This document shows, in pieces, positions 42,201 to 51,395 of a DNA stretch of 64,000 bases. Origin of the DNA: CAWEHU01 sp963808965 (GTDB lineage: Bacteria; Pseudomonadota; Alphaproteobacteria; Acetobacterales; Acetobacteraceae); the NCBI GenBank assembly GCA_963808965.1, contig CAWEHU010000024.1:5650-69649 (forward strand), given 5' to 3'. Position 1 is the stretch's first letter, and every line of letters begins with the position of its first letter. The translations under genes were made by a program, and so were the position numbers. The notes below the pieces were generated by a model. It saw only the letters and a list, made by a program, of their open reading frames with translations. It made no database searches and was not told where the DNA came from.

Positions 42201-43220
42201 GTGCTGGTCGGCCGCCTGGTACGCGGCGGCGACATCTCGCCCGAACTGCTTACGCTGGTCGATGGGCCATTGGCCGAGGCGGTGTCGAAGGCCGCCGACT
42301 ATGCCGGCAAATCGATCGCGCCGGGCACGGTCGCGACCTACAAGGGCGACTGGAGCGATTTTTCCCGATGGGCACGGCAGAACGGGGTCGATGCGACGGT
42401 GCTGCCGGTGCATCCGGTGGTGGTCGCGGCCTGGCTGGCGACGCTCGGCGCGTCGCTGGGCCGCAGCGCGCTGCGCCGGCGGATCGCGGCGATCGCCTGG
42501 TATCACCGCAGCCTCGGCCATGCCTGGCAGGCGGGCATGCGGCCATTCGGCAGACACTGACCGGCATCGGCCGGGCGCATCCCCGGCCGGTGCGGCCGGC
42601 AGCGGCGCTGATCTCGGCCGACGTCAAGCAGCTGATCGCCGTCTGCCCAGGCACTCTGGCCGGCCCCGCGGGCCTCGCGGGCCTGCGCGACCGTGCCCTG
42701 TTTCTTGGCGGTCTTCGCCGGCGCCTTCCGGCGCTCGGAGCTGGTCGGCATCGACGTCGCCCATCTGCGGTTCGAGACAGAGAGCGTGATCGTGCGCATC
42801 CCGCGTTCGAAGACCGACCAGGCGGGGGAGGGGGTGGACGTCGGCCTGCCGCGCATGCGCGGGGCGGAGACCTGCCCGGTCGGTGCGCTCGAGGCATGGC
42901 TGCGACGGGCAAGAATTCGGCGCGGGCCGGTGTTCCGGCGGATCACCGCCGTCGGCACGATCGAGGGCCGGCTGACCGGAGAAGGAGTTCTACAAGATCC
43001 TGCGGGCCCGGGCGGCAGGGGCGAAGCTCACCGTGTCTGAGGGCGAGCGGCTATCGCCACACGGTCTGCGCGCCGGCATGATTACCGAGGCCACGCTGAA
43101 CGGCGCGCTGGACGAACAGATCATGCCACACTCGCGGCACAAGGATGCGAGCTCGTGCGCCGCTATCGCCGGGGCGCCCGGATCGTGGTGGACAACCCGG
43201 CCCGGCTGCTCGATCTGTGA
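42201..43220 (+). pseudogene. tyrosine recombinase (integrase) with several frameshifts
   Basis: Successive frames give SIAPGTVATYKGDWSDFSRWA and LGRSALRRRIAAIAWYHRSL (core-binding domain), then ALFLGGLRR/VFAGAFRRSELVGIDVAHL with the first catalytic Arg, RIPRSKTDQAGEG, LSPHGLRAGMITEATLNGAL (H-x-x-R), and after another shift VRRYRRGARIVVDNPARLLDL with the nucleophilic Tyr, stop at 43220. At least four one-base changes are needed to read it as one protein of about 335 residues. All catalytic residues survive, but it cannot be expressed whole. Probably an old mobile-element integrase. Confidence 0.75.
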
Positions 43221-43410
43221 AAACGGCAGGCGAGGAAGACAGATCGGGGCGCTGCCTCGAACCCCGGCAAGAGCCGGGAGGCCCTTGCATCCCGGACGCG
43301 CCGCTGGCGCCGGTTCACACCGACTGGCTTTTTTCGAGACGGACGATATTCCGAACCGCTTGCGTTGAACCAAAGCAGCGCGGCATCAGAGCGGATTTTG
43401 GCCGGGAGCT

Positions 43411-43453
43411 GAACGGCTGCTTCACAGTAAGAATGAGTGGATAGCAGCCGTTC
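43411..43453. repeat. 10-bp perfect inverted repeat with 23-base loop
   Basis: GAACGGCTGC at 43411-43420 pairs exactly with GCAGCCGTTC at 43444-43453. No T-run follows. It lies in the 330-base gap between the integrase pseudogene and DUF899 (43221-43552), where no gene was found, and might be a terminator-like or recombination-associated palindrome. Confidence 0.4.
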
Positions 43454-43552
43454 GCGCTTTCGGCCTCCGCTGTTGAGCCTTGATAACCAGCTCTATGAAC
43501 CGATCTCGAAGACCGCCCTTTCAGAGCCGTCGCTTGGCGGTCGTCACCTGAT

Positions 43553-44245
43553 TCAATATTCGTCGTGCAGCCGCACCCAGCTCATCGTGCCGCCGGTCTC
43601 GTTGCGGCCCTTGGGGGTGAGGTCGAGCCAGTTGAAGGCGCCCATCAGCAGCTCGGTGCCGCGATGATAGGTCGAATAGCTGTGGAAGATCGTACCGCTG
43701 TCGTCCTTCACGAAGATGCTGGTGCCGAACATGTCATGGCTGGTGCGGATCACCGTGCCGTAATTATAGATCGCGCGGCCGGCAGCGATGTCCTCGGGTG
43801 TGAACGACACGCCGAAATCGAAGTTGAAATCGCTGCCCTGGGAGGAGACCCAGGGAAAGGTCCAGCCCATCCGCTGCCTGACCTCCTCGATCCGCTGAAA
43901 GGGCGCGCGCGATACTGCGGCGAACGCAAGGTCAGCTTGCTCGAAATGCTGTCGTGCCGCGTCGATGTGGTCGGCGGTGAAGGAGCAGCCGGGGCAGACA
44001 TGGTCCGAACCGGGCGCCAGCATGAAGTGATAGATGGCGAGCTGGCTGCGGCCGCGGAACAGGTCGCCGAGCGTGCATTCGCCCTCGGGCGCTTCGAAGA
44101 CATAGGACTTCTCGACCCTGACCCAGGGCAGCCGCCGGCGCTCGGCGCGAAGCGCGTCGAGTTTGTGGGTTATGACGCGCTCCTTGGCGAGAAGCACCCT
44201 TCGGGCGCCAAGCCACTCTTCCCGCGAAACGATCGCATGGTTCAT
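43553..44245 (-). CDS. DUF899 family thioredoxin-like protein
   Basis: A 230-residue protein from the ATG at 44245 with AGGAG upstream. ILVSREEWLGARRVLLAKE-like N terminus, LPWVRVEKSYVFEAPEG, LAIYHFMLAPGSDHVCPGCSFTADHI (the C-P-G-C where thioredoxins have their active site), WTFPWVSSQGSDFNFDFGV and FNWLDLTPKGRNE identify DUF899. The function of the family is unknown; the fold is thioredoxin-like. The open frame continues upstream but that part is antisense to the regulator gene. The four-base overlap with the membrane-protein gene implies a two-gene operon. Confidence 0.85.
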   Translation of the reverse strand: MNHAIVSREEWLGARRVLLAKERVITHKLDALRAERRRLPWVRVEKSYVFEAPEGECTLGDLFRGRSQLAIYHFMLAPGSDHVCPGCSFTADHIDAARQHFEQADLAFAAVSRAPFQRIEEVRQRMGWTFPWVSSQGSDFNFDFGVSFTPEDIAAGRAIYNYGTVIRTSHDMFGTSIFVKDDSGTIFHSYSTYHRGTELLMGAFNWLDLTPKGRNETGGTMSWVRLHDEY

Positions 44246-44523
44246 GGGCAGTCTCCTTCGGTTTTCGGTTGGGTGCGCGCCCACGGGTGGCCGGAAGCGA
44301 GCTTCAGCCAGGGCGGCAGGTGGAACAGGCTCATTAGCAGGTACATCGCTGTCATGCCGTCGATCGACAGGATGCTCGAACCTGAGGAGCAGGGCGCATC
44401 GTCGGTCGCGATCCACGCCATGAGCGCGAAGGTCGGCGAGGCCGCGAGGGTGAGCCAGCCGGCCCCGCCGCGCGCCTGCCGGGGCCTTGCGCTTCCTTTG
44501 TTTGCGGCTGAGGACGTTATCAT
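44242..44523 (-). CDS. small membrane protein coupled to DUF899
   Basis: A 93-residue protein. GGAGWLTLAASPTFALMAWIATDDA, SIDGMTAMYLLMSLFHLPPWLKLA: two short hydrophobic segments separated by a Cys/Ser loop. I recall similar proteins directly upstream of DUF899 genes in other proteobacteria. Its stop overlaps the DUF899 start (ATGA). Role unknown. Divergent from the HTH regulator about 106 bases away, which may control it. Confidence 0.65.
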   Translation of the reverse strand: MITSSAANKGSARPRQARGGAGWLTLAASPTFALMAWIATDDAPCSSGSSILSIDGMTAMYLLMSLFHLPPWLKLASGHPWARTQPKTEGDCP

Positions 44524-44629
44524 TTTCCGGCTCCCGATCGATGGTCGCCGTTCTCGGCGTTGCAGGATCGAGCGGGCATGTAAGTCGAGGCGAAAGCCGG
44601 GTGAGAGTGACAAGTGTGACGGGATTACG

Positions 44630-45850
44630 ATGGACTCGCTGATCACGGCTGCGGCCCGGGCGCTTGCGGCGGGCGATCCGCTGGCGGCGCTGAACCGAGT
44701 CGCACTGCGCGACGATCCACCAGCGCTCGCGCTGCGCGGCATCGCGATGGCGCAGCTCGGCGACCTCACGCGCGCGAAGGAATTGCTGCGGAGCGCCGCG
44801 CGTGCGTTCGGTCCGAATGAGGCGACGGCCCGCGCACGTTGCGTCGTCGCCGAAGCCGAGATCGCGCTCGTCTCGCGCCATCTGAGCGGGCCCATGCAGA
44901 TGCTCGGCGCGGCGCGGATGGCGCTCGAAGCGCATGGCGATCGGGCGAACGCGGCGCATGCCGGCTATCTCGAGGCCCGACGACTTCTCCTGATCGGGCG
45001 TCTCGAGGAATCCGAGCAGACGCTCCACGCACTCGATATCAACGCGCTGCCGCAGGCATCGCGGACCGGGTATTGGCTGGTCGCCGCCGGCATCGCGATG
45101 CGGCGCGTTCGGGCAGAGTCGGCCCGCGCCGCGCTCGATCAGGCCGGGCACGCCGCGCGCGAGACGGGGATTCCGGCGCTCGCGGCCGAGGTTGACCGGG
45201 CGTCACGCGCGCTCGATGCACCTGCTGCGCGCCTGATCGGGCGCGATCGGAAACGGCTGCTCGGGCTCGCCGAAGTCGAGGCGCTGATCGGCTCGGACGC
45301 GCTCGTGGTCGATGCTTGCCGCGATGTCGTTCGCGCGGGGATGACCGTTGTTCCGCTTGCCGGTCGTCCGGTGCTGTTCGCGCTCGCGCGCGCACTCGCC
45401 GAGGCGTGGCCCGAAGATGTGTCGCGCGGAACCCTGATCGCGCGCGCCTTCCGGGCGCGCGATGCAGATGACTCGCATCGCGGGCGGCTGCGCGTCGAGA
45501 TCGGGCGGCTACGCAAGACACTCAGGCCGCTGGCCGGATTGAATGCGACGAACCGGGGCTTTTTGCTGAAACCGCACCGGGCGCAAACGGTCGCCGTGCT
45601 CGCGCCGCCCGTTGAAGGAGACCATGCCGAGTTGCTGGCCCTGCTTGCGGATGGCGAGGCGTGGTCGAGCTCGGCACTGGCGCTGGCGCTCGGCGTCAGT
45701 CCCCGCACCGTCCAGCGCGCGCTCGAGGCACTGGCGAAAACTGGCAAGCTTGAATTCTTCGGTCGCGGCCGAACTTGCCGCTGGATAGCGCCGAACGTGC
45801 CGGGTTTCCCGACAAGCTTGTTACTCCCGGCCCCGCTGACGCGCAGGTAG
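44630..45850 (+). CDS. HTH transcriptional regulator with helical repeats
   Basis: A 406-residue protein from the ATG at 44630. Residues about 1-200 are TPR-like helical pairs (LITAAARALAAGDPLAALNRVAL, LRGIAMAQLGDLTRAKELLRS, GYLEARRLLLIGRLEESEQTLHAL). The middle has a winged-helix-like segment (GTLIARAFRARDADDSHRGRLRVEIGRLRKTLRPL) and the C terminus a clear HTH (ALALALGVSPRTVQRALEALAKTGKLEFFGRGR). No phosphorylation or ligand site is evident. Its position divergent to the DUF899 pair and ahead of the propeller gene suggests local control; DNA target unknown. Confidence 0.7.
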   Translation: MDSLITAAARALAAGDPLAALNRVALRDDPPALALRGIAMAQLGDLTRAKELLRSAARAFGPNEATARARCVVAEAEIALVSRHLSGPMQMLGAARMALEAHGDRANAAHAGYLEARRLLLIGRLEESEQTLHALDINALPQASRTGYWLVAAGIAMRRVRAESARAALDQAGHAARETGIPALAAEVDRASRALDAPAARLIGRDRKRLLGLAEVEALIGSDALVVDACRDVVRAGMTVVPLAGRPVLFALARALAEAWPEDVSRGTLIARAFRARDADDSHRGRLRVEIGRLRKTLRPLAGLNATNRGFLLKPHRAQTVAVLAPPVEGDHAELLALLADGEAWSSSALALALGVSPRTVQRALEALAKTGKLEFFGRGRTCRWIAPNVPGFPTSLLLPAPLTRR

Positions 45851-45858
45851 AATGAGAC

Positions 45859-46506
45859 ATGAAACAAACACCCGCTGAAATTCTTCACGAATATGGCCCG
45901 TTTCCCGAAGTCGAGGGCGTGCACGGGGTCAGCTTTGACGGGCAGCGAGTTTGGTTTGCCTCCGGCGACAAGCTCAACGCCCTTGATCTCGAAACTGGGG
46001 AAATAGTCGGCGCGCTCGATGTGCCGGCGCATGCGGGAACGGCGTTTGACGGAAAGCATCTGTTTCAGATCGCCGAGGCCGTGATCCGGAAGATCGATCC
46101 CAAGACAGGCGAGGTGCTTAGCACGATTCCGGCGCCCGGCAATGGCGGGGATTCGGGGCTCGCCTGGGCTGAAGGGACGCTCTGGGTGGGCCAGAACCGT
46201 GGTCGCAAGATTCATCAGGTTGATCCGAAAACCGGGGCCGTGCTCCGCACCATCGAATCCGATCGCTTCGTCACGGGTGTCACCTGGGTGGACGGCGAGC
46301 TCTGGCACGGCACCTGGCAGGACGAGGCGAGCGATCTCCGGCGCGTCGATCCCGAAACGGGAGAGGTGCTCGAGCGCCTTGAAATGCCGGCGGGAACCGG
46401 TGTCTCGGGACTTGAATCAGATACGGGCGACCGATTTTACTGTGGCGGCGGAAGCAGCGGAAAAGTCAGAGCTATCCGCCGACCGAGAAACGTCGATGCG
46501 GCCTAG
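45859..46506 (+). CDS. glutamine-cyclotransferase-like beta-propeller protein
   Basis: A 215-residue protein made of about five repeats of the type W-x-x-x-x-G-x-x-L/I-x-x-D-P-x-T-G-E-V-L (FASGDKLNALDLETGEIVG; LFQIAEAVIRKIDPKTGEVLS; LWVGQNRGRKIHQVDPKTGAVLR; LWHGTWQDEASDLRRVDPETGEVLE). This resembles the propeller of plant-type glutaminyl-peptide cyclotransferases. No signal peptide, so cytoplasmic. Eight bases after the HTH regulator, probably the same transcript. Ligand unknown. Confidence 0.6.
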   Translation: MKQTPAEILHEYGPFPEVEGVHGVSFDGQRVWFASGDKLNALDLETGEIVGALDVPAHAGTAFDGKHLFQIAEAVIRKIDPKTGEVLSTIPAPGNGGDSGLAWAEGTLWVGQNRGRKIHQVDPKTGAVLRTIESDRFVTGVTWVDGELWHGTWQDEASDLRRVDPETGEVLERLEMPAGTGVSGLESDTGDRFYCGGGSSGKVRAIRRPRNVDAA

Positions 46507-47003
46507 GAATGACCGGGGCCGGCCGGAATGGGCGCAGAGCGGACCTCGCGGATGCAAGTCCCTGCGACTGCTGTCCGCTTTCTGCTGACCCGGCGAGCTT
46601 CATATCCTGGGTCACGGCAGGTCGCGGGCGCGCCTCTGGGCGTGCGACACGCTCGCGGGTAGGTGCGCTGCGCGCGGCCGAGATCGAGCACCCGAACGGG
46701 CGCTGCTAGCCCCGCTCTGCGCGAAATACGACGGCGTCCCGCTCCCGCCGGTCGCCCCCCAAGCCTCCGGCTGACGCCATCACGGTGCCCGAAGTCGGAG
46801 ACAAGAGACCGAACAGACCTGTTCTGAATAGGCAAAGGAGATGGCCCATCGCCGGCGGCCGCCGCAAGGGTCCGGCCGCTGCGCGCGCCCGTGCGCGCCG
46901 AACCGCCCGCACGCCCTTGCCCCGGTTCCGCCGGGATGCGGGACGCCGGATCGGGTCTTCCCGAAAGAGAGGGAAGGCGGAGAGCAACCAAACAGGACAC
47001 ACC
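46507..47003. other. 497-base gap with no supportable gene
   Basis: Only Arg/Ala-rich open frames without Shine-Dalgarno or domain-like pattern were found on both strands. The frame of the following chimera is open upstream to 46785 but that part (RRPNRPVLNRQRRWP and so on) looks non-coding. Presumably it contains the promoter of the ParB-like gene. Confidence 0.4.
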
Positions 47004-47732
47004 ATGACCGAGCTTCGCAGCGTCGACCCGCACATCCTCATCCCCAACCCCGAGAACCCGCGGCGGTCGCCCGCGCCACGGGCCATGGACGACCAGCTCC
47101 TCGGCTCCATCCGCACGATCGGCATCATCCAGCCGCCCCGCGTCAAGCAGGCTGGCGAGAAGCTGGTGATCATCGCCGGCAACCGCCGGGTCAAGGCCGC
47201 CATCGGCGCGGGCCTGCCGCAAATCGACGTGCTGGTCTGCGACGGCGACGAAACGACCGACGCCATGCGGTCGGTCTCGGAGAACCTGATCCGCGCCTCG
47301 ATGAACAGCGTCGATATCTGGCGCGCGACCGAAGCCCTCGAACGCCAGGGCTGGAACGAGCAGGCCATCGCCGACGCCCTCGCGCTCCCGGTCCGCACCG
47401 TCAAGCGGCTCAAGCTGCTGGCCCATCTGCACGCGCCGATGCTCGACATCATGGCGAACGGCAGCGCCCCGATGCTCGATGCGGCGCTGGCGGGCTTCGG
47501 CCTGACCTACCTACCCGAGGACCAGGTGCAGGCGTACCTCGCCGATGGCCAACTCGTCCGGGTGCTCGCCGACTGCTGCCCGCCCTATCCGGGCTACCAC
47601 CTCTATTACCCGAGCCGCCGCCAGCCCACGCCGGCTTTTGCGCTGCTGGTGGAGGTGTTGCGCTTCCGAGAGGGGCGCGGTGGCTCGAGCGAAGCGCCTT
47701 CGCCTCGGCCAGGAAGGCGACGCGGCCACTGA
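47004..47732 (+). pseudogene. ParB-like/LysR chimeric gene
   Basis: 242 residues. Residues 1-150 are ParB/RepB-like: VDPHILIPNPENPRR, LLGSIRTIGIIQPPRVKQ, VIIAGNRRVKAAIGAG, SENLIRASMNSVDIWRATEAL, IADALALPVRTVKRLKLLA (the partition nuclease-like fold and HTH). From about 155 the sequence becomes the C-terminal end of a LysR regulator: MLDAALAGFGLTYLPEDQV, LADGQLVRVLADCC, YPGYHLYYPSRRQPTPAF, ALLVEVLRFRE. Both parts are in one frame. ANGSAPMLD at the seam would fit either parent, so joining at short homology is likely. Neither half is complete, so a working regulator is improbable. Confidence 0.8.
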
Positions 47733-48147
47733 GGCCCTTGCGAAGACATTCAGAAAAGCCCGCCCGCCGGCCGATCCGAATAGAGACGCCCCTGCCGTCG
47801 CCTGCGTCCACTCGACAAGCGATTTATTCCCGTTCGGTAGATCGGGACGGGTTCTGAGCGTTCGCGCACGACGCATGCTCCCTTCGCCAATTAGCGATTC
47901 CCGGCGCCTTATCGCTCAGCAAGCTTAACCCGGAGAGAAATGTCCGAGGGAGTGATGCAGGACGGGTACAACAGGCCATTCGCGCCCGGCCGTAGGTCCG
48001 GACGAGAGTCGCCCTCAAGCTTCCTAATCTCGGACTGGCACCTGGCTCTGGCGTCCTGTCGCTCGAGTAGGACCCTTATGCCCGCTGATTTCTGGCCGCG
48101 ATGCTCAATACGGGGCTGAAAGCCCGCCCGGTAATCGAGGACATGAC
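47733..48147. other. 415-base gap ahead of sucC
   Basis: No gene is supportable. The left end continues the LysR-derived sequence out of frame; the right end should carry the sucCD promoter and leader, but no consensus -35/-10 pair stood out. A GAGGA lies about 12 bases before the sucC ATG and may be its ribosome site. Confidence 0.4.
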
Positions 48148-49344
48148 ATGAACATCCATGAGCACCAGGCTAAGGAGCTGCTGCGCGGTTATGGGGTGCC
48201 TGTGCTGCAAGGCTTTGTCGCCTTCACGCCGGGAGAAGCTGAACAGGCCGCAGGCAAACTTCCCGGTCCCGTGTTTGTCGTGAAGTCGCAGATCCACGCG
48301 GGCGGCCGCGGCGCCGGGCGCTTCGCCGACGACCCGAACGGCAAGGGAGGCGTACAACTCGCGAAGTCGCGCGATGAGGCGCGTGCCGCGGCGGAGGCGA
48401 TGCTAGGACACACGTTGGTCACGAAGCAGACCGGCGCCGCGGGGCGGAAGGTGAATCGCGTCTACGTGGAGGCGGGCTGCGACATCAAGCGCGAGCTGTA
48501 TCTCTCGCTTCTGGTTGATCGCGCGACCTCCCGGATCACCATCATGGTGTCCACCGAAGGCGGGATGGAGATCGAGGAAGTCGCGGCCAAGCACCCCGAG
48601 AAGATTCTGCGCGTCGCCGTCGATCCGGCGACCGGCATTTCCGGCTATCACGGCCGCCGGCTAGGGTACGGACTCGGTCTGGAAGGAAAGCAGATCACGG
48701 CGTTCGGGAAGTTCGTCGCCGCCATGTACCAGGCCTTTGTCGGTCTGGATTGCTCGATCATCGAGGTGAACCCGCTCGTCGTCACCGGGGCGGGCGAGGT
48801 GGTCGCGCTGGACGCGAAGGTGAGCTTCGACGACAACGCCCTGTTTCGTCATCCGGACGTGGAAAAGCTGCGCGACGAGTCGGAGGAGGACCCGAAGGAG
48901 CTCGAGGCGGCCAAGCACGACCTCAACTACGTCGCGCTCGATGGCACGATCGGCTGCATGGTGAATGGCGCGGGGCTGGCGATGTCGACGATGGACATCA
49001 TCAAGCTCTACGGGGCGTCGCCGGCGAACTTTCTCGACGTGGGCGGCGGGGCGACGAAGGAGAAGGTCACGGCGGCGTTCAAGATCATCCTTTCCGATGC
49101 GAACGTGGAGGCGATCCTCGTCAACATCTTCGGCGGGATCATGCGCTGCGACGTGATCGCCGAGGGTGTGGTCGCGGCGGCGCGCGAGGTGTCGCTGAGC
49201 GTGCCGCTGGTGGTGCGGCTCGAGGGCACCAATGTCGATCTGGGCAAGGATATTCTCGCGAAGTCCGGCCTGCCGATCATCGCCGCCGACAACCTCGCCG
49301 ACGCTGCCGAGAAGGTGGTCAAGGCCGTGAAGGAGGCTGCGTGA
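48148..49344 (+). CDS. sucC: succinyl-CoA ligase (ADP-forming) beta subunit
   Basis: A 398-residue TCA-cycle enzyme of normal length. MNIHEHQAKELLRGYGVPV, VVKSQIHAGGRGAG (ATP-grasp), MGIEEVA-like GGMEIEEVAAKHPEKI, IIEVNPLVVTGAGEVVALDAKVSFDDNA (metal ligands), GTIGCMVNGAGLAMSTMD, and NIFGGIMRCDVIAEGVV (CoA contact) are all present. With SucD it makes ATP and succinate from succinyl-CoA. sucD follows one base after the stop. mdh and the 2-oxoglutarate dehydrogenase genes usually near it are not here. Confidence 0.95.
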   Translation: MNIHEHQAKELLRGYGVPVLQGFVAFTPGEAEQAAGKLPGPVFVVKSQIHAGGRGAGRFADDPNGKGGVQLAKSRDEARAAAEAMLGHTLVTKQTGAAGRKVNRVYVEAGCDIKRELYLSLLVDRATSRITIMVSTEGGMEIEEVAAKHPEKILRVAVDPATGISGYHGRRLGYGLGLEGKQITAFGKFVAAMYQAFVGLDCSIIEVNPLVVTGAGEVVALDAKVSFDDNALFRHPDVEKLRDESEEDPKELEAAKHDLNYVALDGTIGCMVNGAGLAMSTMDIIKLYGASPANFLDVGGGATKEKVTAAFKIILSDANVEAILVNIFGGIMRCDVIAEGVVAAAREVSLSVPLVVRLEGTNVDLGKDILAKSGLPIIAADNLADAAEKVVKAVKEAA

Positions 49345-49345
49345 C

Positions 49346-50224
49346 ATGGCCGTTCTGGTCGACGCCGGCACGAAAGTCATCACGCAAGGCTTCACCGGGG
49401 CGCAGGGCACGTTCCATTCCGAACAGGCGATCGCCTACGGGACCAAGGTGGTCGGTGGAATCACGCCGGGGAAGGGTGGCACCAAGCATCTCGATCTGCC
49501 CGTGTTCAACACGGTGGCCGAGGCGCGGGAAAAGACCGGCGCGACCGCGAGCGCGATCTACGTCCCGCCGGCCTATGCGGCCGACGCGATCCTGGAGGCG
49601 ATCGACGCCGAGATCCCGCTCATCGTCTGCATCACAGAGGGCATTCCCGTGCTGGACATGGTGCGGGTGAAGCGAGCGCTTTCGGGATCGAAGTCGCGGC
49701 TTGTCGGCCCGAACTGCCCGGGCGTCATCACGCCGGATGCGTGCAAGATCGGCATCATGCCGGGACACATCCACCGGCGCGGCAGTGTCGGGATCGTGTC
49801 GCGCTCCGGCACCCTGACCTACGAAGCCGTCGCGCAGACCACGGCGGCGGGGCTGGGGCAAAGCACCTGCGTCGGCATCGGCGGCGATCCGGTGAAGGGC
49901 ATGGACTTCATCGAGGTGCTGGAGCTGTTCCTTGCCGACCCCGAAACCAAGCAGATCGTCATGATCGGCGAGATCGGCGGCCAGAGCGAGATCGACGCGG
50001 CGGAGTTCCTGGCGCGGAACCGTGTGAAGAAACCGACTGTCGGCTTCATCGCCGGCGCGACCGCGCCGCCCGGACGGCGTATGGGGCACGCGGGCGCGGT
50101 GATCTCCGGCGGCCGCGACACCGCAGGCGCCAAGATGGAAGCCATGCGCGAGGCCGGGATCCACGTAGCCGAGAGCCCGGCGGCGCTCGGCAGCACGTTA
50201 ACAAGCGCGCTCGGAGAGCTTTAG
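49346..50224 (+). CDS. sucD: succinyl-CoA ligase alpha subunit
   Basis: A 292-residue CoA-binding subunit. QGFTGAQGTFHSEQAIAYGT (CoA-binding Rossmann), GGKGG-type GGITPGKGGTKHLDLPVF, GPNCPGVITPDACKIGIMPG, RSGTLTYEAVAQTT, and GAPPGRRMGHAGAVISGG with the His that is phosphorylated in catalysis. Note it reads GATAPPGRRMGHAG. Length and motifs are intact. Expressed with sucC. Confidence 0.95.
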   Translation: MAVLVDAGTKVITQGFTGAQGTFHSEQAIAYGTKVVGGITPGKGGTKHLDLPVFNTVAEAREKTGATASAIYVPPAYAADAILEAIDAEIPLIVCITEGIPVLDMVRVKRALSGSKSRLVGPNCPGVITPDACKIGIMPGHIHRRGSVGIVSRSGTLTYEAVAQTTAAGLGQSTCVGIGGDPVKGMDFIEVLELFLADPETKQIVMIGEIGGQSEIDAAEFLARNRVKKPTVGFIAGATAPPGRRMGHAGAVISGGRDTAGAKMEAMREAGIHVAESPAALGSTLTSALGEL

Positions 50225-50273
50225 CCGACAGGAGCGTCAATCCCGTCCACATCCGGCACGAAGGAAGTTCGCG

Positions 50274-50804
50274 ATGCCCATCTACGCTCTTGACAACCAC
50301 GAACCGCGCCTTCCCGAGCCTGGCCGTTTCTGGGTTGCCCCCGATGCTCACGTAATCGGGAATGTGCAGCTCGGTAACGATGTGGGGGTCTGGTTCGGCT
50401 CCGTCCTGCGCGGAGATAACGAGCCGCTGGAGGTCGGCGATCGCACCAACGTTCAGGAAGGGGCGATGCTGCACGCCGACCCGGGTTTCCCGCTCACGAT
50501 CGGCGCCGATGTCACAGTTGGCCACCATGCGATTCTGCACGGGTGCACCATCGGTTCGAACACGCTTATAGGCATGGGCACGACAATTCTCAACGCCGCT
50601 CGGATCGGCGCGAATTGCCTAATCGGGGCCAACGCCTTGGTCACCGAGGGTAAGGAGTTCCCGGACAATTCTCTCATCGTGGGTGCTCCAGCTAAAGTTG
50701 TGCGCACGCTGGACAAGTCGAGCGATGAGCAGCTCCGAAAGTCTGCTTTGCAGTACGTCGCAAACTGGCGACGGTTCTCCGCTGGTCTTCGGCGGATCGG
50801 CTGA
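50274..50804 (+). CDS. gamma-carbonic anhydrase-like hexapeptide protein
   Basis: A 176-residue left-handed beta-helix protein: hexapeptide repeats VIGNVQLGNDVGVWFGSVLRGD, TNVQEGAMLHADPGFPLTIGADVTVGHHAILHGCTIGSNTLIGMG, GANCLIGANALVTEG. His residues in MLHAD, VGHHAILHG correspond to the three zinc/iron ligands of the gamma-carbonic anhydrase family (YrdA, CaiE, PaaY relatives). Activity may be bicarbonate dehydration or thioesterase-like (PaaY). It lies 49 bases after sucD. Confidence 0.8.
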   Translation: MPIYALDNHEPRLPEPGRFWVAPDAHVIGNVQLGNDVGVWFGSVLRGDNEPLEVGDRTNVQEGAMLHADPGFPLTIGADVTVGHHAILHGCTIGSNTLIGMGTTILNAARIGANCLIGANALVTEGKEFPDNSLIVGAPAKVVRTLDKSSDEQLRKSALQYVANWRRFSAGLRRIG

Positions 50805-50831
50805 CCTCCCAGCCAAAGAAAGGTGACCGCC

Positions 50832-51327
50832 ATGAATAGCCTGAACGATCTTTTCCAGCACTTTCTCAAGGACATGTACTACGCCGAGCAGCAAACGCTG
50901 CGGTCGATACCGGAACTGGCGCGCGCGGCGCAGAGCGCGGCCTTGAAGCAGGCATTGGGATGCGCAAACGCAGGTGATCAGGGCGCAGATCGAAGGTCTG
51001 GAGAAGGTCTTCGAAACATTTGGGAAGCGACCGGAAGGAGCGACTTGCGAGGCGCTTCTCGGCTTGCTGAAGGAATCTGAAGATCTGCTGAAGGACACGG
51101 CGGGAGTCGGCCCAGTCCAAGATGCGGGGCTGATCGCGCATGCCCAGGCGGTGCTGCATTATGCGAGCGCTCGATACGGCACACTTCTGGCCTGGGCTGC
51201 CGAAGTGGGCCAGCAGCATGCGGCTGACGTGCTCCGGCAGATGCTGGAAGCGTCCAAGAGAGCCAATGAAACCTTCAACGAGGTGGCAATGCAGGGAATT
51301 AACAAGGCGGCTGCCGGGCCAGCATGA
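50832..51327 (+). CDS. DUF892 (YciE/YciF) ferritin-like protein, frameshifted
   Basis: The first frame encodes NSLNDLFQHFLKDMYYAEQQ and LRSIPELARAAQSAALKQAL; the next frame continues AQTQVIRAQIEGLEKVFETFGKRP, EALLGLLKESEDLLKD, AQAVLHYASARYGTLLAWA, RQMLEASKRANETFNEVA. Dropping one G near 50958 joins them as one 164-residue protein, the normal length. The family is a ferritin-like four-helix bundle linked to stress. Start at the ATG of NSLNDLF; a GTG three codons upstream is possible. Confidence 0.8.
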
Positions 51328-51395
51328 CAGAGGATTCTGAGCGCGGCCTTAGGGCCTGAGAGGCCGGCCCGCGCTCGGATAAGGAAGGGACTCCG

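Noticed and set aside
43553..45151. DUF899 with a 300-residue N-terminal extension
   Set aside because: The extension is antisense to the regulator gene, and an ATG with AGGAG at 44245 gives the normal family length.
43565..45850. A single 761-residue protein on the plus strand
   Set aside because: The first 355 codons are antisense to DUF899 and its partner; only the part from the ATG at 44630 has protein-like structure.
46785..47003. 73-codon N-terminal extension of the ParB-like chimera
   Set aside because: Arg/Pro-rich and unlike ParB; the ATG at 47004 starts exactly where family homology begins.
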